Source of the DNA: Halanaeroarchaeum sp. HSR-CO
Lineage (GTDB): Archaea; Halobacteriota; Halobacteria; Halobacteriales; Halobacteriaceae
Direction of reading: 5' to 3'
NCBI RefSeq assembly: GCF_024972755.1
Contig: NZ_CP087724.1
Coordinates: 1,612,001 to 1,676,000 of the forward strand
DNA: 64,000 nt
Shown: positions 24,612-34,538 of the stretch, piece after piece
Position numbering within the stretch: the stretch's first letter is position 1
Layout: the number at the start of each line of letters is the position of its first letter
The notes under the pieces: generated by a model
Seen by the model: only the letters and a program-made list of their open reading frames with translations
What the model was told of the DNA's origin: nothing
The model's database searches: none
Translations under genes and position numbers: made by a program

Positions 24612-25604
24612 ATGAGTCAGGATAACAGACCATCTTCACCGCTGGACGCGGGCGTGATCGGGGTCGGCAGCATGGGACGTAATCACGCCAGAGTGTTGAG
24701 CGAGACGCTCGACGTGAACCTCGTCGGGGTGACGGATGCCGACGGCGGCCGCGCCGAAGCGGTCGCAGCGGAATACGGGACGAGAGCGATGAGCCGGTCG
24801 CTACTGCTCTCCGTCGCGGACGTGGTCGTCGTCGCCGTCCCGACCGAGTACCACGCGGACATCGTTCGGGAATCCATGGAGGCAGACGTACACGTCCTCG
24901 TCGAGAAACCGTTCGTGGACGACCTGGAGGTGGGGCGAGAACTCGCCCGGCTGGCCGACGACAGGGGCCTCACACTCCAGGTCGGCCACATCGAGCAGTT
25001 CAACCCGGTGATGGACGTCGTCAGGGACATCGTACCGGGATTGGACGTGGTGGCCATCGACATCGACCGCCTCGGGCCGCCACTGGACCGTGAGACGAGC
25101 GACAACGTGGTGATGGACCTGATGGTCCACGACATCGACATCCTGTTCTCGCTCGTGGACGCCGACGTCACCGGAGTGTCCGCGGTCGCCCACGACGAAC
25201 AGCACGTCGCCGCGCAGTTCGCCTTCGACAACCACGCGATCGCGAGCGTGACCGCGAGCCGTCTCACCCAGCAGAAGGTCCGCAACCTCTCGATTACGGC
25301 CCACACCCGCCGCATCAACGTCGATTTCATCGCACAGAACGTGGAGATCCATCGCCGCTCCGTCCCGGAGTACATCACCACCGATGGCGACCTCCAGTAC
25401 CGTCACGAGAGCGTCGTCGAACGGCCGACAATACAGAACGGTGAACCGTTGAAACGGGAACTCGTCTCGTTCGTCGATGCCGTGACGACGGGAACGGACC
25501 CGCAGGTCACGGCCGCGGATGCCCTCGAGACACTCGAGATGGCCGAACGCATCGAATCGCTTGCACTCGCCCCGAAGGACTCCATAGAGGTGCAAGCCGA
25601 ATGA
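24612..25604 (+). CDS. Gfo/Idh/MocA oxidoreductase (WbpB-like)
   Basis: The 330-residue protein has an N-terminal NAD-binding domain with GVIGVGSMGRNHARVLSET, then VAVPTEYHADIV and VEKPFVDDLEVGRELA, the classic EKP motif. The C-terminal domain carries QVGHIEQFNPV and VMDLMVHDIDILFSLV. In WbpB and its methanogen relatives this enzyme oxidises the 3-hydroxyl of UDP-GlcNAcA. The ATG at 24612 (MSQDNRP) is preferred to that at 24585. It overlaps the nucleotide-sugar dehydrogenase gene by four bases, as WbpB and WbpA do functionally in other organisms. The exact substrate is inferred from neighbours. Confidence 0.88.
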   Translation: MSQDNRPSSPLDAGVIGVGSMGRNHARVLSETLDVNLVGVTDADGGRAEAVAAEYGTRAMSRSLLLSVADVVVVAVPTEYHADIVRESMEADVHVLVEKPFVDDLEVGRELARLADDRGLTLQVGHIEQFNPVMDVVRDIVPGLDVVAIDIDRLGPPLDRETSDNVVMDLMVHDIDILFSLVDADVTGVSAVAHDEQHVAAQFAFDNHAIASVTASRLTQQKVRNLSITAHTRRINVDFIAQNVEIHRRSVPEYITTDGDLQYRHESVVERPTIQNGEPLKRELVSFVDAVTTGTDPQVTAADALETLEMAERIESLALAPKDSIEVQAE

Positions 25605-26968
25605 GCCAACAGATCGACAGTCCACAGGGACTGTACGGATCGACGGCGACCGAAAGCGAACAACGGACCGCGTTCACCGGGGGCGATGTTCCCGTCGCCG
25701 TCTACGGCCTCGGAAAGATGGGGCTCCCGCTCGCCGCTGTCTACGCGGAGGTGACTGGGAACGTCGTCGGCGCCGATATCGACGGCGATGTCGTCGAACG
25801 GATAAATGCGGGAGAGAGTCACGTGGAGCGCGAGCCCGGACTCCCCGAACTCGTCGAGTCGCTGGTCGACCGGAAGGCACTGCAAGCCGTCTCGGACCCG
25901 ACGGAGGCCGCGAGGCGGGCAGCCGTCCACGTACTCATGGTTCCGACGCTTCTCACCGAGGACGACGCGCCCGATCTCAGCACCCTCCTCGCTGCGACTC
26001 GCGACGTTGCGACCGGCCTCTCACCCGGTGACCTCGTGATCGTCGAATCGACGGTCCCGCCGGGCACGACGGCAGACAGGATCGTCCCACTCCTCGAAGC
26101 GGAGAGCGGTCTCGAGGAGGGTGAGTTCGGGGCCGCCGCCTGTCCGGAACGCACCTCGAGCGGGCGGGCGCTCCAGGACGTTCGCGGCGCCTACCCGAAG
26201 GTCGTCGGTGGTGTCGACGACGAGAGCACCCGGGTCGCGGCACTCGTCTACGACGAGGTGAGCGACAATCGGGTCATCACCACCCCCGATGCTCGTACTG
26301 CGGAGGCCGTGAAGGTTTTCGAAGGCGTCTACCGGGACGTCAACATCGCTCTCGCCAACCAGCTATCGCGATACGCCGAGGTCGCCGATGTCGACGTCAA
26401 CGCCGCCATCGAGGTGGCCAACACCCAGCCGTTCTGTGACATCCACGACCCGGGACCCGGTGTCGGCGGCCACTGCATCCCGGTCTATCCGCATTTCCTC
26501 CTCCAGTCGTTCGACGTGGAGGCGCCACTGTTGTCCATCGCGCGCAGCGTCAACGACGGAATGCCCGCCCACACGGTCGCGACGCTCGATTCGATCCTCG
26601 AGGAGCGAGAACGTGCCATGGATGGCGCCACCGTGCTCGTCCTCGGACTCACCTATCGAGGAAACGTCGTGGAGATACGAAACGCCCCGTCGATACCAAT
26701 CGCGCGAATGCTCCAGAACAGAGGAGCCGCCGTTCTCGCGAGCGACCCTATCCTCGATGACTGGGCCGCCTTCGATGGCGTCGAGCCCATCTCGGTCGGA
26801 GCGGTGACCGAGACGGACCCGGACGCGGTCCTCGTTCTTGCCGACCACGACGAGTTCGAATCCCTCGACTGGTCGTCGTTCGACGCGCCCATCCTCGATG
26901 GCCGGAAGGTCCTCGAGGACATCGACCCCGAAACCCCGGTGTTCACCATCGGCGGCCGGCGGACGTGA
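25601..26968 (+). CDS. UDP-sugar 6-dehydrogenase (WecC/WbpA-like)
   Basis: The 455-residue length fits the UDP-glucose/UDP-GlcNAc dehydrogenase family. It has the NAD-binding VAVYGLGKMGLPLAAVYAE, VIVESTVPPGTT, ACPERTSSGRALQD, then the catalytic stretch GPGVGGHCIPVYPHFL with the active Cys, and LGLTYRGNVVEIRNAPS. The enzyme oxidises C6 of a UDP-sugar twice to the uronate. VGGHCIPVYP and the P-E-R-T-S-S-G pattern are closer to the UDP-N-acetyl-sugar (WecC/WbpA) branch. Overlap with the Gfo/Idh/MocA gene implies co-translation. Confidence 0.92.
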   Translation: MSQQIDSPQGLYGSTATESEQRTAFTGGDVPVAVYGLGKMGLPLAAVYAEVTGNVVGADIDGDVVERINAGESHVEREPGLPELVESLVDRKALQAVSDPTEAARRAAVHVLMVPTLLTEDDAPDLSTLLAATRDVATGLSPGDLVIVESTVPPGTTADRIVPLLEAESGLEEGEFGAAACPERTSSGRALQDVRGAYPKVVGGVDDESTRVAALVYDEVSDNRVITTPDARTAEAVKVFEGVYRDVNIALANQLSRYAEVADVDVNAAIEVANTQPFCDIHDPGPGVGGHCIPVYPHFLLQSFDVEAPLLSIARSVNDGMPAHTVATLDSILEERERAMDGATVLVLGLTYRGNVVEIRNAPSIPIARMLQNRGAAVLASDPILDDWAAFDGVEPISVGAVTETDPDAVLVLADHDEFESLDWSSFDAPILDGRKVLEDIDPETPVFTIGGRRT

Positions 26969-27012
26969 ATCCCCGAGAGGGGTCGAGGAGATGGTTCCCT
27001 GTTCCGGTCCGC

Positions 27013-27813
27013 TCACCGACGTGACGCGAGGTCGAGAGCGAACTTCGCCGTGTTCTTCGCGACGTCGAAGGACGTCTCGATGACCCGTTCGGGGACGGAG
27101 TTCGTCCACCGCTCGGGATGGGTGAGGAGATAAAAGCGCGTGTCCGGGAAGGCTTCGAGGAGTCGGCGGAGCTGAAACGTGGTCTCGATGGGCACCGTGG
27201 TGGCCGCTTCGCCGACCGGGTGGTCTTTGACCTTCAGGGCTCCGTCCCGCCAGGTTCGTCCGGTATCGGAGTAGTACTGCAGGCCGGTGAACTCCACCGA
27301 GAGATACGCCTCGCCGAGGAGATCGTACGACTCGAAGTCCGGGCCCGACGCCCACATATCACGGTTGTCGTGGGGCGTGAGCGGGTTCCCGTGCATGCAG
27401 ACGGTGTCGACGTCGACGAGTCGACGAACCCGCTCGAGATTGGTCCCGAACGAGCGGTGGGCGGCGTCGACGTCGCCGTCGGATCGGTCCAGGTCCTCGT
27501 AGTGGTAGCCGACCTCGTGTCCGAGTGACGCTATCTCTCTGATTACCGCGGGGTCGAACGCACCTTGCTCGGTCCGAACGTAATACGTACTCGAGAGGCC
27601 GCGGTCGGATTCGAGTCGAGCGTGGTCGAGTGCGTTCTTCGGCTTGCGATCGACGTCGTGACGAAGGACGACCGCGCCGTCGGGCACCGACTCGGCCTCG
27701 AGATACTCGCGTACGGTCAGTACCGGCCCGTCTCGGCGGTGCAGATCGTCGAGTAACGCAGCGTACGCGTCGTAGGTGAAATCGGCCGCCATAGCTCGGT
27801 CTGGTTCGATCAT
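27013..27813 (-). CDS. Polysaccharide deacetylase-like protein (copy 2)
   Basis: The 266-residue protein has LRHDVDRKPKNAL, GHEVGYHYEDLDRSDGDV, CMHGNPLTPHDNRD and YLLTHPERW, the arrangement of a diverged CE4-like (DUF7033-type) deacetylase found in archaeal glycan clusters. Metal residues Asp, His and His appear present, although HxxxH is replaced by HYEDLD. Its ATG follows directly on the stop of the ATP-grasp gene (27814-27816), so the two are almost surely translated together. The pairing repeats that at 22179-24354. Confidence 0.8.
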   Translation of the reverse strand: MIEPDRAMAADFTYDAYAALLDDLHRRDGPVLTVREYLEAESVPDGAVVLRHDVDRKPKNALDHARLESDRGLSSTYYVRTEQGAFDPAVIREIASLGHEVGYHYEDLDRSDGDVDAAHRSFGTNLERVRRLVDVDTVCMHGNPLTPHDNRDMWASGPDFESYDLLGEAYLSVEFTGLQYYSDTGRTWRDGALKVKDHPVGEAATTVPIETTFQLRRLLEAFPDTRFYLLTHPERWTNSVPERVIETSFDVAKNTAKFALDLASRR

Positions 27814-29013
27814 TCACTTCAGGAGAACGTGTTCGAGGCCACGAACGAAGGGCATCGGATCGTCGAATCGCAGCAAGTCGAAGTTCGGCGTATCGATACA
27901 GGAGGCGCCGACCTCCCAGGCGGTTCTGGTGAACGAGGGGGGTTCGACGAAGGGCGAATCCTCGGTGAGGATGCTCTGGAGGTGCCCGAGTTCACCGTAC
28001 AGCAGGTGGGAGCCGACCCCCACCTCGTAGTCGTCGATGGCGGCCTCGGCCTCGACCTCGCCGTTGGCCACCTGCCAGTACCGATAGGGAAAGTCGGCCC
28101 CTGCGTGGTCGGCACACGCGAGCGACTGCCACAGGCGGGGATTGATCTCGGTCAGCACGTATTCGCCCGTGTCCGCGCGTTTCATGTATTCGATGCAGGC
28201 GAGACCGTGGAAATCCAGATGATCGAGGAGCCTCCGAGCCACCCGGTCGAGTTCCGGGTCGTCGATCGATTTCCGGTAGACACCACCACCACCGCTGTAG
28301 GAGTCGCCACGGATCTGGCGATGCTGGAAGGTGGTCACCGGTTCCCCGTGGTCGTAGAGCGCTCCGTAGAGGTACTCGTCGGAGGAGGTAACGTACTCCT
28401 GGACGATCGGCGTATGCAACATCTCGGATTCGATGGCGTCGACGTCGGGTGCCGTGCCGGCCGGGACGGGCGTCACCGACTTCGCCGTCGCCACGTCGCC
28501 ATCCTCGAAGTGAGAGACGTTCTCCGGAGTCAGGAGGTTGTATCGCGATTTGATGATCCGATCGGTATCCCAGCAGTCGACGTCCGACAGAAGTGTGGTC
28601 TCGGGAACGGGCACCCCCGCTTCGATGCCGGCTTCGACCAGTTGCATCCGGTCGAAGACGACGTTCAGGAGAGCCGACGAGGGAGAGACCAGCGAGACGT
28701 AGCGTTCGAACTCCTCCTCGTAACGGGCGAACAGGAACGCGTCCTGGGCCCGGAGTGGCAATATCGTCTGTACGTCCGCTCTGGCCGCGATGCCCAGGAG
28801 TGCGTCCTTGTAGGCGATGAGGTCGTCGTACGGCGATGGTATCTCGACGAATTCGTCAGCGAACCGCGAGGCCGCAGAAGGGGTGTCTTCGTACTCAGAT
28901 GCGACGATGGTGTGAATACCACGTCGGGACAACGACCGCGTGCTGACGTATCCTCCTGGTTCGAACCCCATGGGGATCAATGCGGACTCGCGGGTGGACC
29001 CGGTACTGGCCAT
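27814..29013 (-). CDS. ATP-grasp carboxylate-amine ligase (copy 2)
   Basis: This 399-residue ATP-grasp protein parallels the copy at 22179. Landmarks are MGFEPGGYVSTRSLSRRGIH, VFDRMQLVEAGIEAGVPVPE, PIVQEYVTSSDEYLYGALYD, and GEYVLTEINPRLWQSLA, with E-x-N metal residues. I start at the ATG at 29013 by comparison with copy 1, but ATGs at 29040 and 29220 remain possible and would add up to 69 residues that look coding-like (SFWRRYRPIVRNPKEYG). The next gene on the strand, a deacetylase, begins right after the stop. The acid and amine joined are unknown. Confidence 0.8.
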   Translation of the reverse strand: MASTGSTRESALIPMGFEPGGYVSTRSLSRRGIHTIVASEYEDTPSAASRFADEFVEIPSPYDDLIAYKDALLGIAARADVQTILPLRAQDAFLFARYEEEFERYVSLVSPSSALLNVVFDRMQLVEAGIEAGVPVPETTLLSDVDCWDTDRIIKSRYNLLTPENVSHFEDGDVATAKSVTPVPAGTAPDVDAIESEMLHTPIVQEYVTSSDEYLYGALYDHGEPVTTFQHRQIRGDSYSGGGGVYRKSIDDPELDRVARRLLDHLDFHGLACIEYMKRADTGEYVLTEINPRLWQSLACADHAGADFPYRYWQVANGEVEAEAAIDDYEVGVGSHLLYGELGHLQSILTEDSPFVEPPSFTRTAWEVGASCIDTPNFDLLRFDDPMPFVRGLEHVLLK

Positions 29014-29327
29014 GGTCCGAGTAACCCATCCTGAAGCCATTGTAATGCCACCGCTACTTTCGCCGCCCCAGTACGGGGTCCGTGCTGCGGTAGCGTCGAA
29101 TGTTCGCCCGAATCGTTCGCGCCAATCGTCGGGCGAACGAGCGCGCAGCGGCCAGGTTCGCGGGCCGTATTCCTTTGGATTCCTGACGATCGGCCGATAG
29201 CGTCGCCAGAACGACCCCATCGGGTGTCAACAGGGAGGTAGGCGTCGTATAACCATAACCGAGACCGAACATCGGTAGCCCATGAGCAGATGCCGGGGCC
29301 GGAGTCCGAGAAATCACGTGTAGTCCA

Positions 29328-30257
29328 ATGCGCGTACTCAATCTCATCACCGACCCGACCGTCCCGCCGTTCACCCAGCAGGTGGCGGCCCTCGCCGACA
29401 TCGGGGTCGAACAGACGACCGTCTCGGTCCCGGGAACCCGTCGCACGGGTGACAACGGCGAGACGACGCGGTCGATCGTCGACTACCTCAGATTCTATCC
29501 GTCGGTCCTTCGCGCATCGTTCGGGGACTTCGACGTCGTCCACGCCAACTACGGGTTGACCGCACCAGCGGCGCTCTGTCAACTCCGGCTACCGGTCGTC
29601 GTCTCCCTGTGGGGATCCGACCTCATGGGACAGTATAGTCGCCTCAGCCAGTGGTGTGCCCGATTCGCCGACGCGACCATCGTGATGAGTGCCGAGATGG
29701 ACGCGGTCCTCGCCACCGACAGTCACGTCATCCCACACGGCGTCGATCTGTCGTTGTTCGAACCGACGTCGAAACGCGAGGCCAGGGAAGCGGTGGGATG
29801 GGATCACGACGTCGAACACGTCCTGTTTCCCTATTCGACCTCGCGCTCCGTCAAAGACTATCCGCGAGCAGAGCGCGTGGTCGAGCGCGTCGACGAACGA
29901 CTGGACCAACCTGTGGTCCTGCAGTCGCTCGATCACGTCCCCCACGAGACCGTGCCGACGTACATGAACGCGGCCGACGTGATGCTACTCACCTCGAGAC
30001 GGGAAGGCTCACCGAATACGGTGAAGGAGGCGATGGCGTGTAATCTGCCAGTCGTCTCGACCGACGTCGGCGACGTCCGCGAGCGTCTCTCGGACGTCCA
30101 TCCCTCCCACATCGGGGAGTCCGATGAAGAACTCGTCGAAGGCCTGATCGACGTCCTCGAACGTGGGGTCGCTTCGAACGGACGGGCGGTCGCACAGTCG
30201 CTCGGTCTGGAATCGATGGCCAGGCAGATACGGTCGGTGTACGAGTCGGTCGTCTGA
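29328..30257 (+). CDS. Family 4 glycosyltransferase (GT-B fold)
   Basis: The 309-residue protein is short for GT4 but has the fold's marks: MRVLNLITDP, DVVHANYGLTAP, VVSLWGSDLMGQYSR, VIPHGVDLSLFEP, and the donor-binding REGSPNTVKEAMACNLPVVS-type E-x7-E pair. It starts at the ATG at 29328, divergent from the ATP-grasp gene. The donor is unknown. It is probably cytoplasmic or membrane-associated. Confidence 0.88.
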   Translation: MRVLNLITDPTVPPFTQQVAALADIGVEQTTVSVPGTRRTGDNGETTRSIVDYLRFYPSVLRASFGDFDVVHANYGLTAPAALCQLRLPVVVSLWGSDLMGQYSRLSQWCARFADATIVMSAEMDAVLATDSHVIPHGVDLSLFEPTSKREAREAVGWDHDVEHVLFPYSTSRSVKDYPRAERVVERVDERLDQPVVLQSLDHVPHETVPTYMNAADVMLLTSRREGSPNTVKEAMACNLPVVSTDVGDVRERLSDVHPSHIGESDEELVEGLIDVLERGVASNGRAVAQSLGLESMARQIRSVYESVV

Positions 30258-30554
30258 TCCGACCAGACGGTCGACCGAATAGTTCGGTTGCTGGGCCCAC
30301 TTCGCTGGTCCAGACGGTCCACCGCGTATCGACGTACCGGGTAGCCCATCCGTTCCTCTTTGATCGACGCACCGGCCGGGCCAATTGACCCGAACGACCA
30401 TCGGTACCCGGTCGACGAGCCGCTCCCGATCGAGTCCATCCGTCGCTCTTCGCAGATCACTCTGCTCGTTGGGGCGGCGTCGAGATAACCCCGCCTTATC
30501 TGCGGTACGCCCTGCATAACAATCGTCGCGCTATCTGTACGAATTCCTCACAGG

Positions 30555-32504
30555 ATGAATCCTCGTTCCTCGAATCGCGATCGGTCCACGTCCAGCTCAC
30601 TCGGTCTCCTCGTGGCGTGGCTCGGGATCGCTGTGGCCGTCTTGTTGTTGGGTCTCCGTCTCCTTGCCGACCAGGTATACCTTCTCGCCATCCCACTCGG
30701 ACTGGGGGTCGCATCCATTCTCTACGTGCTCGCGAGCTCGCGATGGCGGTCTGGCAGCCCCATCCCGACCGTTCCGACACGGGCGATCGACGTTCTCCCG
30801 TCTGTCGTCCTCCTCGCGCTCGCCGTGCTGGTCTTCCGGACCAGAACGCCCACTCCCAGAACGGGTATCGATTACCTCCTGGCCGCGGTCGTCGGTGGAG
30901 CGATTCTCGCCCAGGTACTGCTCGTCGGTGATGACCGATTCGCACCGGCGCCCGTCCTCGTCCAGGTTGGGTTGGCAGCGCTGGTCATCCGGTTCAGCGT
31001 CCTGTTCGGGACGGCCGGGTTCGTGGGCGTCGATGCCTGGACCCACGTCCCAGTCTACGTGCAGAACATCGCCGCCAGCGGATCACTATCGGCCATCGCG
31101 GACAGCAAGTACGTCATGGCGCCGATCTACCACCTCGTGGGGGCAGTCGGAACCACCCTCTTCGGCGATCCACGGGTCGCCGTCTTCCTCGCCATCGGGG
31201 CCCTCATCCCCCTCTCCATGGTCTTCGTCTACGCGACCGCAGCGGTCTTCGTCTCCGCTCGCTGGGCCGTGCTCGCCGCCACCGTCTACGCGTTCGCCGA
31301 CCAGTTCATCCGCTGGGGGATCCACGTCATCCCGACCAGTCTCGCACTCGTGTTCTTCCTGGCCGTGCTCTATCTGCTGACACTGACCCTCCTCGGCGAT
31401 CGGGAACCGTGGGTCCTCACGCTCCTGGTCGGTTTCAGCCTGGCAGTCGTGTTCACTCACCAGGTCACGACGGCGATCCTCCTCGTCCTCCTCGCGGTGG
31501 GGGTCGGAGTCGCGACGCTCGCCCGGATGACGGAGACGGATGCACCGAGTCCAGTCCCGGTCGCGGGAGTCTTCGTCCTGACCCTCGGGGTGACGGTTCT
31601 GAGCTGGCTCAACACCCCGTTCGGGGACGAATCGATATTCCTCTACAACCGACTCGAACTGCTCGCGGTCGCGGCCAACGACATCGGTTTCCTGCAACTC
31701 GCCGCCGACCACGCGGCCCCACCGACGATGGAGCTGCCAGTGTCGGGGTCGCCATCACCCGTCGGTCGGCTCGCCGACGTCGTCGGGTTCACCGTGCTCT
31801 TCGGTATCGCGGCCGTCGGGGGCTTGACCGCGCTGGACTGGGACCGTCCAGCGGGACCGACGTACCTCCTGCTCGTCACGGCCGGGTTGCTGTTCGTCGC
31901 CGTCTTCGGCTTGCAGTTCATCGGCTTCCGGATCCTGATCCCGGGACGATGGACCGTGTTCCTGTACGCGCTACTGGCTATCCTGGGTGCGATCGGTGTC
32001 GCGACGCTCTACGATCGGGCACCACGGGGTGTCATCATCGCCGCCGTCGTCCTGCTCGCAGCGGTCTACCCGGCCACGATGGTCGTCGCGGAGAAGTCGT
32101 CCCTGGACAGTCCCGCCTTCGAGGACACGTTCACGAAGTACGCGTACTCCGAATCCGAGATAGCCGCCCTCGAGACCATCGGAACGATCCACCCGCCGAG
32201 CGTCGAGGACGACATCCGGACGGACCACCCCTACGTCGCCATCTACAAATCACCAGGTGGGTACGACGCTCGAACGCTGGCCGTGAACGAGAGTGGGCCG
32301 GTCGAACCGACACCGGTCCTGTATCGAAGCTACCAGTCGGAGGGCAGGGTGGTCTTCGATGCTGGTGCGGACGAGCCGAGAGCAAGTGTCGCCGGTAGCT
32401 ATCCGGCCGACTTCGTCTGTCAGTCCGACTGGGATCGGGTGTACGTCAACGACGAAGTCACGATGTGCACTCCGGTCGGCGATGACGTGGAGGCGCCAGC
32501 ATGA
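30555..32504 (+). CDS. Large polytopic membrane protein, glycan locus
   Basis: The 649-residue protein has about 13-15 membrane helices between residues 15 and 500, then an outside domain of about 130 residues with two Cys near the end (ADFVCQSDWDRVYVNDEVTMC). A loop after the first helices of the middle region reads VGVDAWTHVPVYVQNIAASG, similar in place to the acidic loop of GT-C type glycosyltransferases that use lipid-linked sugars, but I cannot assign it firmly. It overlaps the next gene, a DUF1616 protein, by four bases. It may be a GT-C transferase, polymerase or transporter. Confidence 0.75.
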   Translation: MNPRSSNRDRSTSSSLGLLVAWLGIAVAVLLLGLRLLADQVYLLAIPLGLGVASILYVLASSRWRSGSPIPTVPTRAIDVLPSVVLLALAVLVFRTRTPTPRTGIDYLLAAVVGGAILAQVLLVGDDRFAPAPVLVQVGLAALVIRFSVLFGTAGFVGVDAWTHVPVYVQNIAASGSLSAIADSKYVMAPIYHLVGAVGTTLFGDPRVAVFLAIGALIPLSMVFVYATAAVFVSARWAVLAATVYAFADQFIRWGIHVIPTSLALVFFLAVLYLLTLTLLGDREPWVLTLLVGFSLAVVFTHQVTTAILLVLLAVGVGVATLARMTETDAPSPVPVAGVFVLTLGVTVLSWLNTPFGDESIFLYNRLELLAVAANDIGFLQLAADHAAPPTMELPVSGSPSPVGRLADVVGFTVLFGIAAVGGLTALDWDRPAGPTYLLLVTAGLLFVAVFGLQFIGFRILIPGRWTVFLYALLAILGAIGVATLYDRAPRGVIIAAVVLLAAVYPATMVVAEKSSLDSPAFEDTFTKYAYSESEIAALETIGTIHPPSVEDDIRTDHPYVAIYKSPGGYDARTLAVNESGPVEPTPVLYRSYQSEGRVVFDAGADEPRASVAGSYPADFVCQSDWDRVYVNDEVTMCTPVGDDVEAPA

Positions 32505-33469
32505 GTGGGTGGTTCGATCGGTCCCATCGGTTCGACGGCACCCAACCCTGGACGACCGACCTCGTCGGCGTGGTCCTCTGGACCGTGATCGCGAGTTTCG
32601 GCTTCGTCGCCCTCGGAGACCCAAGTTGGGTGATGGCGGCGGTAGGGCTCCCGTTGCTCGTGTTCCTCCCGGGCTACGCGTTGATGGCCGCCATCTTTCC
32701 GGCAGCCCCGTCCCAGGAGGTCGTGGGTGAGCGGTTCGACGGCGGTCGAACGAGCTGGGTCGGCAGACTCGCGATGGCGATCGCCGCGAGTCCGGTCATC
32801 GTCGCGGCCGTCGGCTACCTGCTCAGTCTGACGGTCGGCATCGGCCGGGTGCCAGCGGTGGTCGGAATCGGCACTGTCACCGTTCTCGGGGTGCTCGTCG
32901 CTGGCGTCCGTCGGAACCGTCTCGCGCCGAACGGGCGTGCTGCACCATTGGACGGCGCACTCCCGGTGGTCGAGAACCTGTTCGGGACGAGTGGCCTCCA
33001 GAAGGTGACGACCGCCGTCGCGCTGATCGCGTTCGTCGTCGCCGTCGCCTACGTCGGGGTTACCCCCGCGGATGGCGACGCTTACTCCGAGGTGGCCCTG
33101 CTCTCGGAGAACGAGACCGGCGACCTCGTGGCCACTGGCTACACCTCGACGTACGTCGCGGGTCAGGAGGAGCCACATCACATCGCCGTCTGGAACCACG
33201 AGGGGAACGAGACGACCTACGGAGTAGTGACGGTCGTCCAATCGGTCGACTCGAACGGGTCCGTCACGGCCCAACAGCGTCTCGACGAGACGACGGTCAC
33301 CGTCGAGGACGGAAAACGGGCGGTCGTCGAACGGTCGATCGCCCCCACCATGACCGGGTCCGAGCTCCGACTCCACACCGCCGTGTACAAGGGCGGGCTC
33401 CCCGACGAACCACGGCCCGCCGAAGCACCGTACTCCGTCCACCGCTGGATCGTAGTCGAGGGAGGGTGA
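32501..33469 (+). CDS. DUF1616 membrane protein
   Basis: The 322-residue protein has four to five membrane helices: two near residues 23-63, two near 90-130, and one near 168-188. A soluble outside domain of about 120 residues follows, with GDAYSEVALLSENETGDLVA and an immunoglobulin-like strand pattern. That layout matches DUF1616, common in archaeal glycan and surface loci. It overlaps both neighbours (ATGA with the gene before, GTGA with the gene after), so the three form one translational unit. The function is unknown. Confidence 0.82.
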   Translation: MSGWFDRSHRFDGTQPWTTDLVGVVLWTVIASFGFVALGDPSWVMAAVGLPLLVFLPGYALMAAIFPAAPSQEVVGERFDGGRTSWVGRLAMAIAASPVIVAAVGYLLSLTVGIGRVPAVVGIGTVTVLGVLVAGVRRNRLAPNGRAAPLDGALPVVENLFGTSGLQKVTTAVALIAFVVAVAYVGVTPADGDAYSEVALLSENETGDLVATGYTSTYVAGQEEPHHIAVWNHEGNETTYGVVTVVQSVDSNGSVTAQQRLDETTVTVEDGKRAVVERSIAPTMTGSELRLHTAVYKGGLPDEPRPAEAPYSVHRWIVVEGG

Positions 33470-34398
33470 AAACGGTGAGCGACCGTTCCCTCGAGGGGGC
33501 GACGGTCCTGGTGACCGGCGGTGCGGGGTTCATCGGGAGTCACATCGCGGACGCCCTCGTCGACCGTGCCGAGGTTCGGGTCCTCGACGACCTCTCCACC
33601 GGAAAGGCCGACTACGTCCCCGAGACTGCCGAACTCATCGTCGGCGACGTCTGCGAGACGACCACACTCGTCGAGGCGATGAGTGGCGTGGACGTGGTCT
33701 TCCACGAAGCCGCGGTGGTAAGCGTAGACGACTCCATCGCCCGCCCGCTCGAAACGGATTCTATCAACGTAGACGGGACGCTGCAGGTCCTCGAAGCGGC
33801 CCGTCGCGAAGGTGCGCGAGTCGTGTTCGCGTCGAGCGCGGCGGTGTACGGCCACCCCGACAGCATTCCGGTACCCGAATCCGACCGGACGGCCCCGGAA
33901 TCACCGTATGGGGTGAGCAAACTCGCCGCCGATCAGTACGTCCGACTCTTCGCCGACCTCTACGACGTGCCGACGGTCGCGCTCCGGTATTTCAACGTCT
34001 ACGGTCCACGCCAGTCGGGCGAGTACGCCGGGGTCGTGACGGCCTTCGTCGAGCAGGCGCGATCGGGTGGACCCATCACGGTCCACGGCGATGGGAAACA
34101 GACTCGAGATTTCGTCCACGTCGACGACGTCGTCCGGGCGAACCTCCGTGCGGCGACCACCGATGAGGTCGGCGAGGCGTTCAACGTGGGAACGGGATCG
34201 AGCGTGACCATCCGAGAACTCGGCGAGAAGGTACGGTCGCTCGTCGATCCGGACGTGGACATCGTCCACACCGCACCGAGAGACGGCGATATCGACGAGA
34301 GCCGTGCGGACACGGAGAAGTCACGTTCGAGGCTCGGATTCGACTCGAAGGTGGAGCTTTCCGAGGGACTGTCGACGGTCCCAGGCGCCACGAACTGA
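33466..34398 (+). CDS. NAD-dependent sugar epimerase/dehydratase
   Basis: This 310-residue protein is an extended short-chain dehydrogenase: VLVTGGAGFIGSHIADAL (NAD-binding), VVFHEAAVVSV, VFASSAAVYGHP (catalytic Ser/Thr region), and SPYGVSKLAADQYVRLF (Tyr-x3-Lys). It most resembles UDP-glucose 4-epimerase-like enzymes of archaeal glycan clusters. The start is a GTG at 33466 overlapping the DUF1616 stop (GTGA); a second GTG at 33475 is possible. The sugar product cannot be decided by eye. Confidence 0.88.
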   Translation: MKTVSDRSLEGATVLVTGGAGFIGSHIADALVDRAEVRVLDDLSTGKADYVPETAELIVGDVCETTTLVEAMSGVDVVFHEAAVVSVDDSIARPLETDSINVDGTLQVLEAARREGARVVFASSAAVYGHPDSIPVPESDRTAPESPYGVSKLAADQYVRLFADLYDVPTVALRYFNVYGPRQSGEYAGVVTAFVEQARSGGPITVHGDGKQTRDFVHVDDVVRANLRAATTDEVGEAFNVGTGSSVTIRELGEKVRSLVDPDVDIVHTAPRDGDIDESRADTEKSRSRLGFDSKVELSEGLSTVPGATN

Positions 34399-34538
34399 CC
34401 GAACTCGGTATGCTCGGCATAACGAAGTGTTCGTTCCGTGTGTCAGAAACTACATGAACAGCGGACGGTTCGACAGACGGCACGCTACCGAACCACCATC
34501 GAGAGTCGCCGACCAGCCACGACCACCAGGAGGAGCCG

